From assembly GCF_026153205.1 (NCBI RefSeq), contig NZ_JAPFBW010000011.1, forward strand, positions 124,001 through 188,000: a stretch of DNA of 64,000 nt, in the 5' to 3' direction. Each line of letters opens with the position of its first letter. Position 1 is the first letter of the stretch. Under the pieces are notes generated by a model. That model was not told the origin of the DNA and searched no databases. It saw only the letters and a program-made list of their open reading frames with translations. The position numbers were made by a program, and so were the translations under genes. This DNA is from Aquabacterium sp. A7-Y (GTDB lineage: Bacteria > Pseudomonadota > Gammaproteobacteria > Burkholderiales > Burkholderiaceae_C). Below, one piece after another: positions 34,429 to 43,470 of this stretch.

Positions 34429-35283
34429 ATGCGCCCTGCCACCGCTCGCCCCACCCGCAAGATCGCCCTCGTCCTGCTGCTCGCGCTGGGCGCCGTCGCC
34501 ATCACGACCGGCGCGGCCCTGCTCGGCGGCTGGTACGACGTCGCCGCCACCAGCAGCCACACCCGCCCGGTCTACCGGCTGCTGGAGACGGCCATGCGCT
34601 ACTCGGTGCAGGCGCGCGCCCGCGACATCCCCGTGCCGCCGCTCGACGACGCCACCCTGCTGGCGCGCGGTGCCGCCTGCTACCGCGAGCACTGCCTGCA
34701 ATGCCACGGCGGTCCGGGCGTAGCGCCGGGACCGATCGGCCTCAGCCTGCAGCCGCTGCCCGGCCCGCTGGTCGATGCCGCGCGGCGCTGGCGGCCGCGC
34801 GAGCTCTACTGGATCACCCGTCACGGCATCAAGATGAGCGGCATGCCGGCCTGGCAGTACCGCATGGACGAACGCGAGCTGTGGTCGGTGGTGGCCTTCC
34901 TGAACGCCCTGCCCGGCCTGTCGCCGGCGGACTATGCCGGGACCATGACCTCGGCCGCCGCGCAACAGTGCCCCGCGCCGCAGGCCGCGGCGCCGGCGCA
35001 CGCCGACACCCGGGCTGACGCTGCCGTCCTGTTCAGGCAGTACGCCTGTATCGGCTGCCATGCCATCCCGGGGGTGGTCGGCCCGGACACCCAGGTGGGC
35101 CCGCCGCTCGACGGCCTGGCGCAGCGCTCGCTGCTGGCCGGCCGTCTGCCGAACACCACCGAGAACCTGGCGCAGTGGATCCGCTTTCCGCGCCGGATCG
35201 ACCCGCAGACCGCGATGCCCGAGCTGGGCGTGAGCGAGGCACATGCGCAGCAGATGGCGGCTTATCTCCAGCGCTTGAAGTAA
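34429..35283 (+). CDS. Dihaem cytochrome c, membrane-anchored
   Basis: 284 residues from the ATG at 34429. An N-terminal hydrophobic segment (IALVLLLALGAVAITTGAAL) serves as anchor or signal. The first cytochrome domain has CLQCHGGPGVAPG with the methionine in ITRHGIKMSGMPAWQYRMDE, the pattern of alcohol dehydrogenase or cbb3-type dihaem subunits. The second has QYACIGCHAIPG and TAMPELGVSEAHAQQMAAYL, nearly the sequence of the lipoprotein encoded on the other strand. It is divergent from the oxidase operon by 67 bases and probably feeds electrons to the same enzyme. Confidence 0.9.
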   Translation: MRPATARPTRKIALVLLLALGAVAITTGAALLGGWYDVAATSSHTRPVYRLLETAMRYSVQARARDIPVPPLDDATLLARGAACYREHCLQCHGGPGVAPGPIGLSLQPLPGPLVDAARRWRPRELYWITRHGIKMSGMPAWQYRMDERELWSVVAFLNALPGLSPADYAGTMTSAAAQQCPAPQAAAPAHADTRADAAVLFRQYACIGCHAIPGVVGPDTQVGPPLDGLAQRSLLAGRLPNTTENLAQWIRFPRRIDPQTAMPELGVSEAHAQQMAAYLQRLK

Positions 35284-35377
35284 CACCGCGCCATACAGCC
35301 GCATCGCTCTGACACGATTCGACGTCAAGCTCCAGCGCGTGCTTCGATGTCAAGCCGGAAATGAGGGGAAAAGCCTG

Positions 35378-35476
35378 AACGCGCCCGAGGAGGCCGACGC
35401 GGCGCTCTACCAGGCCAAGGCCGCAGGACGCAACACCTGGCGGCGCCACGGCGTGCCGGAGCCCCAGCCCGCCTGA
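35378..35476 (+). pseudogene. Remnant of a GGDEF-domain (diguanylate cyclase) gene, C-terminal end
   Basis: The frame reads NAPEEADAALYQAKAAGRNT followed by WRRHGVPEPQPA and a TGA at 35,474-35,476. The segment E-x-A-D-x-A-L-Y-x-A-K-x-x-G-R-N is the very characteristic end of GGDEF domains. Nothing upstream in frame resembles the rest of the domain (no GG(D/E)EF), so this is a leftover of a deleted gene just before the antiporter gene. Confidence 0.7.
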
Positions 35477-35516
35477 CACCGCATCCGCCGTTCAGGGCGC
35501 AGCCAGGGTGGCTTCC

Positions 35517-35522
35517 TATAAT
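35517..35522 (+). promoter_or_regulatory. TATAAT -10 element, probable promoter of the antiporter gene
   Basis: A perfect TATAAT lies 64 bases before the ATG at 35586 in otherwise very GC-rich sequence. No good -35 box is seen at 17 bases (AGGGCG). Confidence 0.45.
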
Positions 35523-35585
35523 CGCCCGCCATCCACGCGCACCCGGTTGTCGCGCGTGCTTCTGCGTGACCCTGGAGTTGTAGCC

Positions 35586-37001
35586 ATGAGACATCGCGTG
35601 CTGGGCCTGCCGGCGCTGGCGGCGGCCGGACTGCTGTGGCCCGGACTGGCCCTCGCCGCCGAGCTCGACGGCAGCCGCCTGGCAGCCTGGTGGGGTCTGC
35701 CCTTCGCCGGCATCCTGCTCTCGATCGCGCTGATGCCGCTGCTCGCGCCGGGCTTCTGGCACCACCATTTCGGCAAGGTCTCGGCCGCCTGGGCGCTCGC
35801 CTTCCTGCTGCCCTTCGCGCTGGTGTTCGGGCCGGCCACGGCCGCCGCCGGGCTGGTGCACGCGCTGCTGGCCGAGTACCTGCCCTTCATCATCCTGCTC
35901 ACGGCGCTGTTCACGGTGGCCGGCGGCATCTACGTGCGCGGCAACCTGCACGGCAGCCCGGCGCTCAACGCCGGCCTGATGCTGATCGGCGCCATGCTCG
36001 CCAGCGTGATGGGCACGACCGGTGCGTCGATGCTGCTGATCCGCCCGCTGATCCGCGCCAACGACCAGCGCCGCCACGTGGCCCATGTGATGGTGTTTTT
36101 CATCTTCATCGTCTCCAACATCGGCGGCTCCCTGACACCGTTGGGCGATCCGCCGCTGTTCCTCGGTTTCCTCAAGGGCGTGGACTTCTTCTGGACCGCG
36201 CGTGCCGTGCTGCCCGAGACCCTGTTCCTGGTCGCCGCGCTGCTGGCCCTCTTTTATGTCGTCGACAGCCACTACTTCCGCAAGGAAGGCGCGCCGCGGC
36301 CCGACCCGACGCCCGACACGCCGGGCATCGGCATCGAAGGCGGCGTCAACTTCCTGCTGCTGCTCGCGGTGGTCGGCCTGGTGCTGATGAGCGGGGTGTG
36401 GAAGGGCGGATCGGCCTTCGAGATCCTTGGCACGCCGGTCGGTCTGCCGCAGATCGTGCGCGACGGCGCCCTGGTCGGCATCACGCTGCTGTCGCTGCTG
36501 CTGACGCCGCGTGCCGCGCGCGAGCAGAACCAGTTCAGCTGGGGTCCGATGGCCGAGGTCGCGAAACTTTTCGCCGGCATCTTCCTGACCATCATCCCGG
36601 TGCTGGCGATGCTCAAAGCCGGGATGGACGGCGCCTTCGCGCCGGTCGTGCGCCTGGTCACCAGCCCCGAGGGCCAGCCCATCCCCGGCATGTACTTCTG
36701 GATCACCGGCGCCCTCTCGTCCTTCCTCGACAACGCCCCGACCTACCTGGTGTTCTTCAACCTGGCCGGCGGCGACCCGCAAGTCCTGATGACGACCCTG
36801 GCGCCGGTGCTGGCCGCCATCTCGGCCGGCGCGGTGTTCATGGGCGCCAACACCTACATCGGCAACGCCCCCAACCTGATGGTCAAGGCCATCGTCGAGG
36901 AGCGCGGCATCGTCATGCCCAGCTTCTTCGGCTACATGGCGTGGTCGGGCGCCATCCTGCTGCCGCTGTTCGCCATCGTCGGCTTCATCTGGATGCGTTG
37001 A
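35586..37001 (+). CDS. Sodium:proton antiporter (NhaD/CitMHS superfamily)
   Basis: 471 residues from the ATG at 35586; MRHRVLGLPALAAAGLLWPG is a signal-like first helix. About twelve hydrophobic segments follow. Conserved stretches of the ion-transporter superfamily are SVMGTTGASMLLIRPLIRAN, FFIFIVSNIGGSLTPLGDPP, GALSSFLDNAPTYLVFFNLA and GAVFMGANTYIGNAPNLMVK. The N-G-G-S-L-T-P-x-G-D-P and D-N-A-P-T motifs are typical of NhaD-like exchangers. No neighbouring gene suggests another substrate. It is monocistronic. Confidence 0.9.
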   Translation: MRHRVLGLPALAAAGLLWPGLALAAELDGSRLAAWWGLPFAGILLSIALMPLLAPGFWHHHFGKVSAAWALAFLLPFALVFGPATAAAGLVHALLAEYLPFIILLTALFTVAGGIYVRGNLHGSPALNAGLMLIGAMLASVMGTTGASMLLIRPLIRANDQRRHVAHVMVFFIFIVSNIGGSLTPLGDPPLFLGFLKGVDFFWTARAVLPETLFLVAALLALFYVVDSHYFRKEGAPRPDPTPDTPGIGIEGGVNFLLLLAVVGLVLMSGVWKGGSAFEILGTPVGLPQIVRDGALVGITLLSLLLTPRAAREQNQFSWGPMAEVAKLFAGIFLTIIPVLAMLKAGMDGAFAPVVRLVTSPEGQPIPGMYFWITGALSSFLDNAPTYLVFFNLAGGDPQVLMTTLAPVLAAISAGAVFMGANTYIGNAPNLMVKAIVEERGIVMPSFFGYMAWSGAILLPLFAIVGFIWMR

Positions 37002-37190
37002 GGCCGCAACGGCCTCCACCTGATCACGGGGGGCCACAGGGGTAGCGCGCAGGCTCCCGGCACCCGGCAGCCCTATATTGGATTCGCACCTGCCCGGCCC
37101 CTGCTGAGGGCGCCGGTCAGGCGAGCCCGGATCGCTCCGGTCACCCCGGTCGCTGCGGCGCGAGCGCCGCCCATCTGCACAGGAGGCAGT

Positions 37191-39737
37191 ATGCGGCCCA
37201 TCCCCTCTCTCACTCCCCGTGTCCCGTTTGCCTGGCGCAAGGTCGCCCTGGCGGCTGCGCAACTGGCCCTGGGTCTCGGTCCCGCCGTCGCCGCGGACAC
37301 CACCTGGACCGGCGCCGCGCCCACGCCCTTCTGGGACCTCGGCGCCAACTGGTCGGCCGGCCCGCCGGCCGCCGACAGCACCCGCGCGCTGCTCGGCCGT
37401 TTCGACACCACGCTGCGCAGCGGCGCCTTCCGCGCCCACAGCGTGCTGGGCGACGGCACCCTGTCGATCAGCGGCGGCTCGCTGCGCCTGCAGGCCGACG
37501 GCTCCTCGGTGGGCGCGCTGAACTTCAGCGCCGGCCGCCTCTACGGGCCCGGCGCCCTCGCCACCCGGACACTGCAGTGGAGCGGCGGCTCGCTGTACTC
37601 GATCGACGGCTCCGCGTCGCCGCGGCTCACGGTGCTCGGTGCGGCGCACCTCAGCGGCACCATCGACCTCGGCAACGACGGCGACCTGAAACTGCTGGGC
37701 GAGACGCTGTGGACCGGTTCGTACATCGGCGGCAACACGGTCTTCCGCATCCCGCGCGGAGGCCGCTTCCTGGACCGGGCGGCCAGCGGCGACCACAACA
37801 TCGGGGTGACCATCGGGGTGAGCAACGAGGGCGACTACGAAAAGACCGGCTCCTACACCACCACCATCGCCCCGGACTGGGGCAGCCTGGAGAACAGCGG
37901 CCGCTTCGCGGTGCGCGAGGGCCGCGTCGCGGTGCAAGGCAACGCCGGCTCCATCTGGTCCAACAGCGGCAGCTTCATCGTGGCGGGTGGCTCGGTGGAC
38001 GTCACCACCTATCGCGGCTCGCACTCGAACAGCGGACGCATCGAGATCCTCGACGGCGAGATGCGCTTCAACCGTTTCCGTACCCTCTTCAACAGCACCG
38101 GCGACTGGATCGTCGGCGCTGCCGGCCGGATGATCCAGGTGGGCAGCGTGGGCGACTGGCTGAACGAGCCGATGGAGATCAGCGCCGGCCGACTGCACAA
38201 CGACGGCCTGGTGCGCTGGTCGGAGGACATCGTCTCGGTCTCCGCGGCCGCGCGGCTGAGCGGGCGGGGACGTTATGAGGTGCTGGGCGGCAGCCAACTG
38301 AGCGTGGACGGCGCCCTGGATATCGGCACCCTGCGTATCGCCGACCCCTTCGCCGTGATGGAGCTCGGCAGCCTGATCGGCTACGCCCAGAGCGAAGTCC
38401 GGGTGGCCGGCCGCCTCGACCTGGACCGGCTCGAATGGGCCGATGGCCGGCTCGTGGCTGGCGGGCCGGTGACGGTCGCAGGCGCCGTGGTGCTGAGCGA
38501 GAACCTCGAGTACTCGCTGCGTTCGCCGCCCGACCCGCCCGGCAAGAAGATGGACCAGGCCTTCCACTTCCGCGGCGGGGTCGACTGGGACGGCCAGTCC
38601 GACCTCTACGGGGCGGGCAGCATCCGGGTCGACGCCGGCACGGTGTTCCAGGACCGCAACAGAGCCGGCACCGCGAGCGGGTCCGGCGAGCCGCGCCCGA
38701 CCCGGGTCGCGGTCGAGAGTTTCCACAACGCCGGCACCTACCTCAAGACCGGGGCCGGCCACACCGTGGTGGCGAGCCGCTTCGACAACAGCGGCAGCGT
38801 GCGCAACGTCGGTGCCGGTACGCTGACCTTCACAGGCGCGTTCGACAACCGCGGCAGCGTCGAGGCGGACGGGGCCCGGGTGGTTGTCTTCGGACCGCTG
38901 GCGCAGCATGCCACGCCGGGCTTGCTGAGCGACGGGCGCTGGGTGATGCGCGACGGCCGGGTGGTGCTGAACCTCGGCAGCGAGTCGGGCGGCCTGGGGC
39001 CGGTGCTGATCCACTCCAATGCCGCGGACGTGCTGCTCGACGGCCCGCGAGCCCGCCTCGCCACCACCTGGGCCGGCGACGACATCGATGCCTTGAGCGG
39101 CCTGCGCTTCAACACCGGGCGGCTGGTCCTGCAGGGCGGCGCGACCCTCGTGCACGACCAGCAGCTGGACAACGACGGCTGGATCGAGGTCGGCGCAGGC
39201 AGCCTGCTGAGCACCCGCTTCTACACGCAGGGCCAGCTGGACGAGCCGGGCGCGTGGACGATCGCGACCTGGCTGGGCGGCACGCTGCGCGCCCGTGAAG
39301 TGAGCTTCCGGATCGGCAGCTTCGGCGCCGGCCTGGGCGATGCGATCGGCAACGCCCAGGTGCTGAGCGACACGGTGCACTTCATCGGCGCGCGCTTCGA
39401 TCTCGACATCGCGAGCCTCACGTCCTTCGACCTCGTGGCCGCCTCCGGCAAGGCGGTCCTCGGCGGCACCCTGGACCTCGACGTGCTCGGCGCCGTGCCC
39501 GAGCTCGGCGTCTACCGCTTCCTCACCGCGGCCGGTGGCATCGAGGGGCGTTTCGAGGACATCGCCAGCGAGCTCGACCGCTCGCTCTACGCCGTGGCGC
39601 TGGTCTATGGCGACACCTATGTCGACCTGCGCCTCTCCCCCGCGCCCGAGCCGTCGAGCTGGGCCTTGATGGGGCTGGGCCTGGCCGCGCTCGTGGCCGG
39701 TTCAAGACGGGCTCAGCAGCGTCGCGCGGGCGCTTGA
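37191..39737 (+). CDS. PEP-CTERM sorting-domain surface protein
   Basis: 848 residues; a strong AGGAGG lies five bases before the ATG. Signal peptide ends near LGPAVAA/DTTW. The mature part is a long series of beta-helix-like repeats with N-S-G and D-N-x-G units (ENSGRFAVREGRVAVQGNAG, FDNSGSVRNVGAGTLTFTGA). The end APEPSSWALMGLGLAALVAG plus SRRAQQRRAGA is a complete PEP-CTERM signal: PEP motif, hydrophobic helix and basic tail, which exosortase A cleaves. Such proteins are exported to the surface or into exopolysaccharide. No exosortase gene lies in the window. Its 3' end overlaps the cbbY 3' end by 25 bases (convergent). Confidence 0.9.
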   Translation: MRPIPSLTPRVPFAWRKVALAAAQLALGLGPAVAADTTWTGAAPTPFWDLGANWSAGPPAADSTRALLGRFDTTLRSGAFRAHSVLGDGTLSISGGSLRLQADGSSVGALNFSAGRLYGPGALATRTLQWSGGSLYSIDGSASPRLTVLGAAHLSGTIDLGNDGDLKLLGETLWTGSYIGGNTVFRIPRGGRFLDRAASGDHNIGVTIGVSNEGDYEKTGSYTTTIAPDWGSLENSGRFAVREGRVAVQGNAGSIWSNSGSFIVAGGSVDVTTYRGSHSNSGRIEILDGEMRFNRFRTLFNSTGDWIVGAAGRMIQVGSVGDWLNEPMEISAGRLHNDGLVRWSEDIVSVSAAARLSGRGRYEVLGGSQLSVDGALDIGTLRIADPFAVMELGSLIGYAQSEVRVAGRLDLDRLEWADGRLVAGGPVTVAGAVVLSENLEYSLRSPPDPPGKKMDQAFHFRGGVDWDGQSDLYGAGSIRVDAGTVFQDRNRAGTASGSGEPRPTRVAVESFHNAGTYLKTGAGHTVVASRFDNSGSVRNVGAGTLTFTGAFDNRGSVEADGARVVVFGPLAQHATPGLLSDGRWVMRDGRVVLNLGSESGGLGPVLIHSNAADVLLDGPRARLATTWAGDDIDALSGLRFNTGRLVLQGGATLVHDQQLDNDGWIEVGAGSLLSTRFYTQGQLDEPGAWTIATWLGGTLRAREVSFRIGSFGAGLGDAIGNAQVLSDTVHFIGARFDLDIASLTSFDLVAASGKAVLGGTLDLDVLGAVPELGVYRFLTAAGGIEGRFEDIASELDRSLYAVALVYGDTYVDLRLSPAPEPSSWALMGLGLAALVAGSRRAQQRRAGA

Positions 39738-40495
39738 GCCGCACCGCCCGTGATCGCCGGCCCGCGCTGCAGCCAGCCACGCAGCCGGTCCAGCGACACC
39801 GGCTGCGGCGTGCACAGGTCCTCGCAGACCGCCAGCGCGCCGTCGAAGGGCTGTCGCGCGAAATAGGCGCTGCGCGTCACCACGGTCGCGATGCCGGCGC
39901 CGCGCGCGGCGGCCAGGCCATTGGGCGAGTCCTCGATGGCAATCGCCTCGTGGGCGGCACAGCCCAGCTGCTGCAAGGCCAGCAGGTAGGCCTGCGGATG
40001 CGGTTTCTTGGCCGGCGCGTCCTCCGCGCAGACCACCGCCGCGAAGCGCTGCCGCCAGTCCGCGCCGAGGCCGTGGCGCAGCAAGGCCTCGACATTGGCG
40101 CGGCTGGTGGTGGTGGCGATCGCCTGGGCCACGCCTTCCGCGCAGCCGGCCTCGATCAGCTCGCGCACGCCGGGGCGCAGCGCGATGCCGCGGCTCTCCA
40201 GCAGCGTGGCATAGATGGCATTCTTGCGGCGGTGCAGCTCGGCGGCCAGCCGCTCGCGCTCGCCTGCGTCGGCGGGCAGGCCCGGCCGCGACGCGAAGTC
40301 GTGCAGCAGCCGTTCGCGCCCGCCCGTCACCTGCAACAGCCGGCCATAGGTCACGCTGTCCCAGCGCCACGGCAGCCCGAACTCCTTGAAGGCCAGGTTG
40401 AAGGCGACCCGGTGCCCGTCGCGCTCGGTCTCGGCCAGGGTGCCGTCCACGTCCCACACCAGCGCGCGCAGGCCGGGGCTTGCCGCGCGGCTCAC
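39713..40495 (-). CDS. cbbY: CbbY-type HAD phosphatase
   Basis: 260 residues from the GTG at 40495, overlapping the cbbT stop as GTGA. HAD motifs: DVDGTLAETERDGHRVAFNL (nucleophile D and acid D), ATTTSR (motif II), K in AEDAPAKKPHPQAYLLAL and IEDSPNGLAAARGAGIATVV (motif IV). The A-E-T-E segment and the cap LLQVTGGRERL match CbbY, which removes the RubisCO inhibitor xylulose-1,5-bisphosphate. It is the last gene of the cbb operon. Phosphoglycolate phosphatase (CbbZ) is a related alternative but its cap differs. Confidence 0.88.
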   Translation of the reverse strand: MSRAASPGLRALVWDVDGTLAETERDGHRVAFNLAFKEFGLPWRWDSVTYGRLLQVTGGRERLLHDFASRPGLPADAGERERLAAELHRRKNAIYATLLESRGIALRPGVRELIEAGCAEGVAQAIATTTSRANVEALLRHGLGADWRQRFAAVVCAEDAPAKKPHPQAYLLALQQLGCAAHEAIAIEDSPNGLAAARGAGIATVVTRSAYFARQPFDGALAVCEDLCTPQPVSLDRLRGWLQRGPAITGGAAQAPARRC

Positions 40496-42558
40496 GGCAA
40501 TGCCGCCACGCTGCCGGCGGCGGCCTGACCCAGCTGGCGCAGGACCATCTGGACCAGCCGCCGGGGCGTCAGCCCGAAGTGCTGCCACAAGGCCTCGGCC
40601 GGCGCCGATTCCCCGAAGCGGTCCAGGCCGATCGCGTCCACGCAACCATACTGCCCCCACCAGCGCGTCACGCCGGCCTCGACCCCGAAACGCGGCAGCC
40701 CGGCCGGCAGCACGCGGGCGCGGTAGGCCGCGTCCTGGCGGTCGAACACGGTGGACGACGGCAGCGACACCACCCGCACCGACACGCCCTGGTCGTCCAG
40801 CAGCGCCTGCGCCCGCATCGCCAGCCCCACTTCGGAGCCGCTGGCGATCAGCACGGCGCGCGGCTCGTGGCGGTCGCTCAGCACATAGCCGCCGCGAGCG
40901 ATGTCGGGCAGCACCGCGGCCTCGCGCAGCTGTGCCGGCAGCGCCTGGCGCGACAGCAGCAAGGCGCTGGGCCGGGTGCGGTGCCGCAGCGCCTGGCCCC
41001 AGGCTACCGCGGTTTCGGCCGCATCGCAGGGGCGCCAGACGTCGAGGTCCGGAATCAGGCGCAGGCTGGCCGCGTGTTCGATCGGCTGGTGGGTCGGGCC
41101 GTCCTCGCCCAGGCCGATGGAGTCGTGCGTGAAGACATGGATCACGCGCTGCTGCATCAGCGCCGCCATGCGGATCGCATTGCGCGAGTAATCGCTGAAG
41201 GTCAGGAAGGTGCCGCCGTAGGGAATGAAACCGCCATGCAGCGCGATGCCGTTCATGATGGCCGCCATGCCGAACTCACGCACCCCGTAGTTGACGTGCC
41301 GGCCGCCCGGCGAGCCGCCCCGCACTGCACCGCAGCCCGGGAAGTCGGTCAGATTGGAGCCGGTCAGGTCGGCCGAGCCGCCCAGCAGCTCCGGCAGCGC
41401 CGGCCCCAGCCGGGCCAGCACCTGCTGCGAGGCCTTGCGCGTCGCGACGGCCTGGTCCTCGGCGGCGGCCTGCGCCAGCACCTCGTCCAGCAGCGCCTCG
41501 GCCCCGGCCGGCAGCTCGCCGCGCCAGCGGCGCTCCAGCTCGGCGGCCAGGGTCGGGTGCGCCGCCTGGTAGGCATCCCAGCGCCGCTGCCAGTCGCGCC
41601 TGAGCATCGCGCCGCGCTCGCGCGTGTCCCAGGCGGCGTAGACCTCGGGCGGGATCTCGAAGGGCGCATGCGGCCAGCCCATGGCCTGGCGCGTCAGCCC
41701 GACCTCCTCGGCGCCCAGCGGCTCGCCATGGGCGCGGGCACTGCCGGCGCGGTTGGGCGAGCCATGGCCGATGCGGGTGCGGCAGACGATCAGGGTCGGT
41801 GCCGATCGCTGCGCCGCGGCCGCGCGCAGCGCGGCGTCCACCGCCTCGACGTCGTGGCCGTCCAGCGGGCCGAGCACCTGCCAGCCGTAGGCGCGGAAGC
41901 GGGCCGGCGTGTCGTCGGGGAACCAGGGCGCCACCGGGCCGTCGATCGAGATGCCGTTGTCGTCGTACAGCACCACCAGCTTGTGCAGCTTCCAGGCCGC
42001 CGCGAGCGAACAGGCCTCGTGGCTGATGCCCTCCATCAGGCAGCCGTCACCGGCGAAGACATAGGTGCGGTGGTCGACCACCCGGTGGCCGTCGCGGTTG
42101 AACTCGTCGGCGAGCAGCTTCTCGGCCAGCGCCATGCCGACCGCGTTGGCCAGGCCCTGCCCCAGCGGGCCGGTGGTGGTTTCGACGCCCGGCGTGAGGC
42201 CGGCCTCGGGGTGTCCCGGCGTGCGGCTGTGCAGCTGGCGGAAGCGCTGGATTTCGCCCATCGGCAGCGCGTATCCGCTCAGGTGCAGCAGCGCATACAG
42301 CAGCATCGAGGCGTGGCCGTTGGAGAGCACGAAGCGGTCGCGCTCGGGCCAGTCCGGCCCGGCCGGGTCGTGGCGCAGGTGCCGGCCCCACAGGGCCACC
42401 GCCATCTCGGCCATGCCCATCGGCGCGCCGGGGTGGCCCGAGTTGGCCTGCTGCACCGCGTCCATCGCCAGCGCCCGCAGGGCGGCGGCCATCAGGGCGC
42501 TGGTCGTACCGGCCCGAGCGTCCCGCCCGTCGGGGCTTCTGGAGTTGCTGTGGCTCAT
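40492..42558 (-). CDS. cbbT: Transketolase
   Basis: 688 residues; GAGGAGG eight bases before the ATG at 42558. It transfers two-carbon ketol units in the Calvin cycle with thiamine diphosphate. Visible motifs: ANSGHPGAPMGMAEMAVALW (ThDP and substrate site), GPLGQGLANAVGMALAEK, the ThDP motif GDGCLMEGISHEACSLAAAW ending in YDDNGISIDG, and the pyrimidine-domain FGVREFGMAAIMNGIALHGG-type segment. C-terminal domain includes GSEVGLAMRAQALLDDQGV. It is the sixth gene of the operon, 19 bases after cbbP. Confidence 0.95.
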   Translation of the reverse strand: MSHSNSRSPDGRDARAGTTSALMAAALRALAMDAVQQANSGHPGAPMGMAEMAVALWGRHLRHDPAGPDWPERDRFVLSNGHASMLLYALLHLSGYALPMGEIQRFRQLHSRTPGHPEAGLTPGVETTTGPLGQGLANAVGMALAEKLLADEFNRDGHRVVDHRTYVFAGDGCLMEGISHEACSLAAAWKLHKLVVLYDDNGISIDGPVAPWFPDDTPARFRAYGWQVLGPLDGHDVEAVDAALRAAAAQRSAPTLIVCRTRIGHGSPNRAGSARAHGEPLGAEEVGLTRQAMGWPHAPFEIPPEVYAAWDTRERGAMLRRDWQRRWDAYQAAHPTLAAELERRWRGELPAGAEALLDEVLAQAAAEDQAVATRKASQQVLARLGPALPELLGGSADLTGSNLTDFPGCGAVRGGSPGGRHVNYGVREFGMAAIMNGIALHGGFIPYGGTFLTFSDYSRNAIRMAALMQQRVIHVFTHDSIGLGEDGPTHQPIEHAASLRLIPDLDVWRPCDAAETAVAWGQALRHRTRPSALLLSRQALPAQLREAAVLPDIARGGYVLSDRHEPRAVLIASGSEVGLAMRAQALLDDQGVSVRVVSLPSSTVFDRQDAAYRARVLPAGLPRFGVEAGVTRWWGQYGCVDAIGLDRFGESAPAEALWQHFGLTPRRLVQMVLRQLGQAAAGSVAALP

Positions 42559-42577
42559 CGATCAATCCTCCTCAAGG

Positions 42578-43453
42578 TCAGGCGTGCTGGACGCGGCCGA
42601 TCTCCACCAGGCGCAGGATCATCGGCGTGAGGATCAGCTGCATCGCGAGGTCCATGCGGCCGCCCGGCACGACGATGGTGTTGGCGCGCGACATGAAGGA
42701 GTCGCCGATCATCGACAGCAGGTAGGGAAAGTCGATACCCCGCGGGTTGCGGAAGCGGATCACCGTCATGCTCTCTCCGGCCGTGGGGATATCGCGCGCG
42801 ATGAAGGGGTTGGAGGTGTCCACCACCGGCACGCGCTGGAAGTTGATGTCGGTCTCGGCGAACTGCGGGCAGATGTAGTGCACGTAGTCGTGCATGCGGC
42901 GCAGGATGGTGTCGGCCACCGCCTCGGTCGAGTAGCCGCGGTCGCGCGTGTCGCGGTGGATCTTCTGGATCCATTCCAGGTTGATGATGGGCACCACGCC
43001 GATCTTCAGGTCGACGTGGCGGGCGATGTCGACCGCGGTCGTGCGCACGCAGCCGTGCAGTCCCTCGTAGAACAGCAGGTCCGTGTCCACCGGCGTGTCC
43101 TGCCAGGGCGTGAAGGTGCCGGGCTCCTGGCCCCAGGACGCCGCCTCCTCGGCGTTGTGCAGGTAGTGGCGCGTGCGGCAGCGGCCGGCCTCGCCGTAGG
43201 TGCGGAACTGCGCCTCCAGGCTGGCCCACTCGTTGGCATCCGGGCCGAAGTGGCTCATCGGCCGGCCCTCCCGGTCGGCCCGCTCGACCTCGGCCTTCAT
43301 CTCCACCCGGGTGTGGCGGTGGAAGGCATCGCCCTCGATCACCGCGGCGCGTATGCCTTCGCGCCGGAAGATGTTGTCGAAGGTGCGCTTGACCGTGCTG
43401 GTGCCGGCGCCGCTGGAGCCGGTAACGGCGATGACGGGGTGTTTTCTGGACAT
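42578..43453 (-). CDS. cbbP: Phosphoribulokinase
   Basis: 291 residues, the length of proteobacterial (class I) phosphoribulokinase. It phosphorylates ribulose-5-phosphate. The Walker A loop is VTGSSGAGTSTVKRTFDNIF near the start, EGDAFHRHTRVEM holds the catalytic base region and Walker B, and HFGPDANEWASLE, EGLHGC and FAETDINFQRVPVVDTSNPF are family segments. The ATG at 43453 is chosen because MSRKHPVIAVTGSSGAG aligns with family starts. It follows cbbF by 17 bases. Confidence 0.95.
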   Translation of the reverse strand: MSRKHPVIAVTGSSGAGTSTVKRTFDNIFRREGIRAAVIEGDAFHRHTRVEMKAEVERADREGRPMSHFGPDANEWASLEAQFRTYGEAGRCRTRHYLHNAEEAASWGQEPGTFTPWQDTPVDTDLLFYEGLHGCVRTTAVDIARHVDLKIGVVPIINLEWIQKIHRDTRDRGYSTEAVADTILRRMHDYVHYICPQFAETDINFQRVPVVDTSNPFIARDIPTAGESMTVIRFRNPRGIDFPYLLSMIGDSFMSRANTIVVPGGRMDLAMQLILTPMILRLVEIGRVQHA

Positions 43454-43470
43454 GGTGTGGGCCTGCGGCT

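Noticed and set aside
35325-39380. 1351-codon open frame on the minus strand opposite the antiporter and PEP-CTERM genes
   Set aside because: It is low-complexity, rich in Ala, Arg, Gln, His and Val, with no family-like motif. It is the antisense of two well-recognised genes and is a by-product of high GC content.
40480-42630. 716-codon plus-strand frame
   Set aside because: Antisense of the transketolase gene, which has all thiamine motifs.
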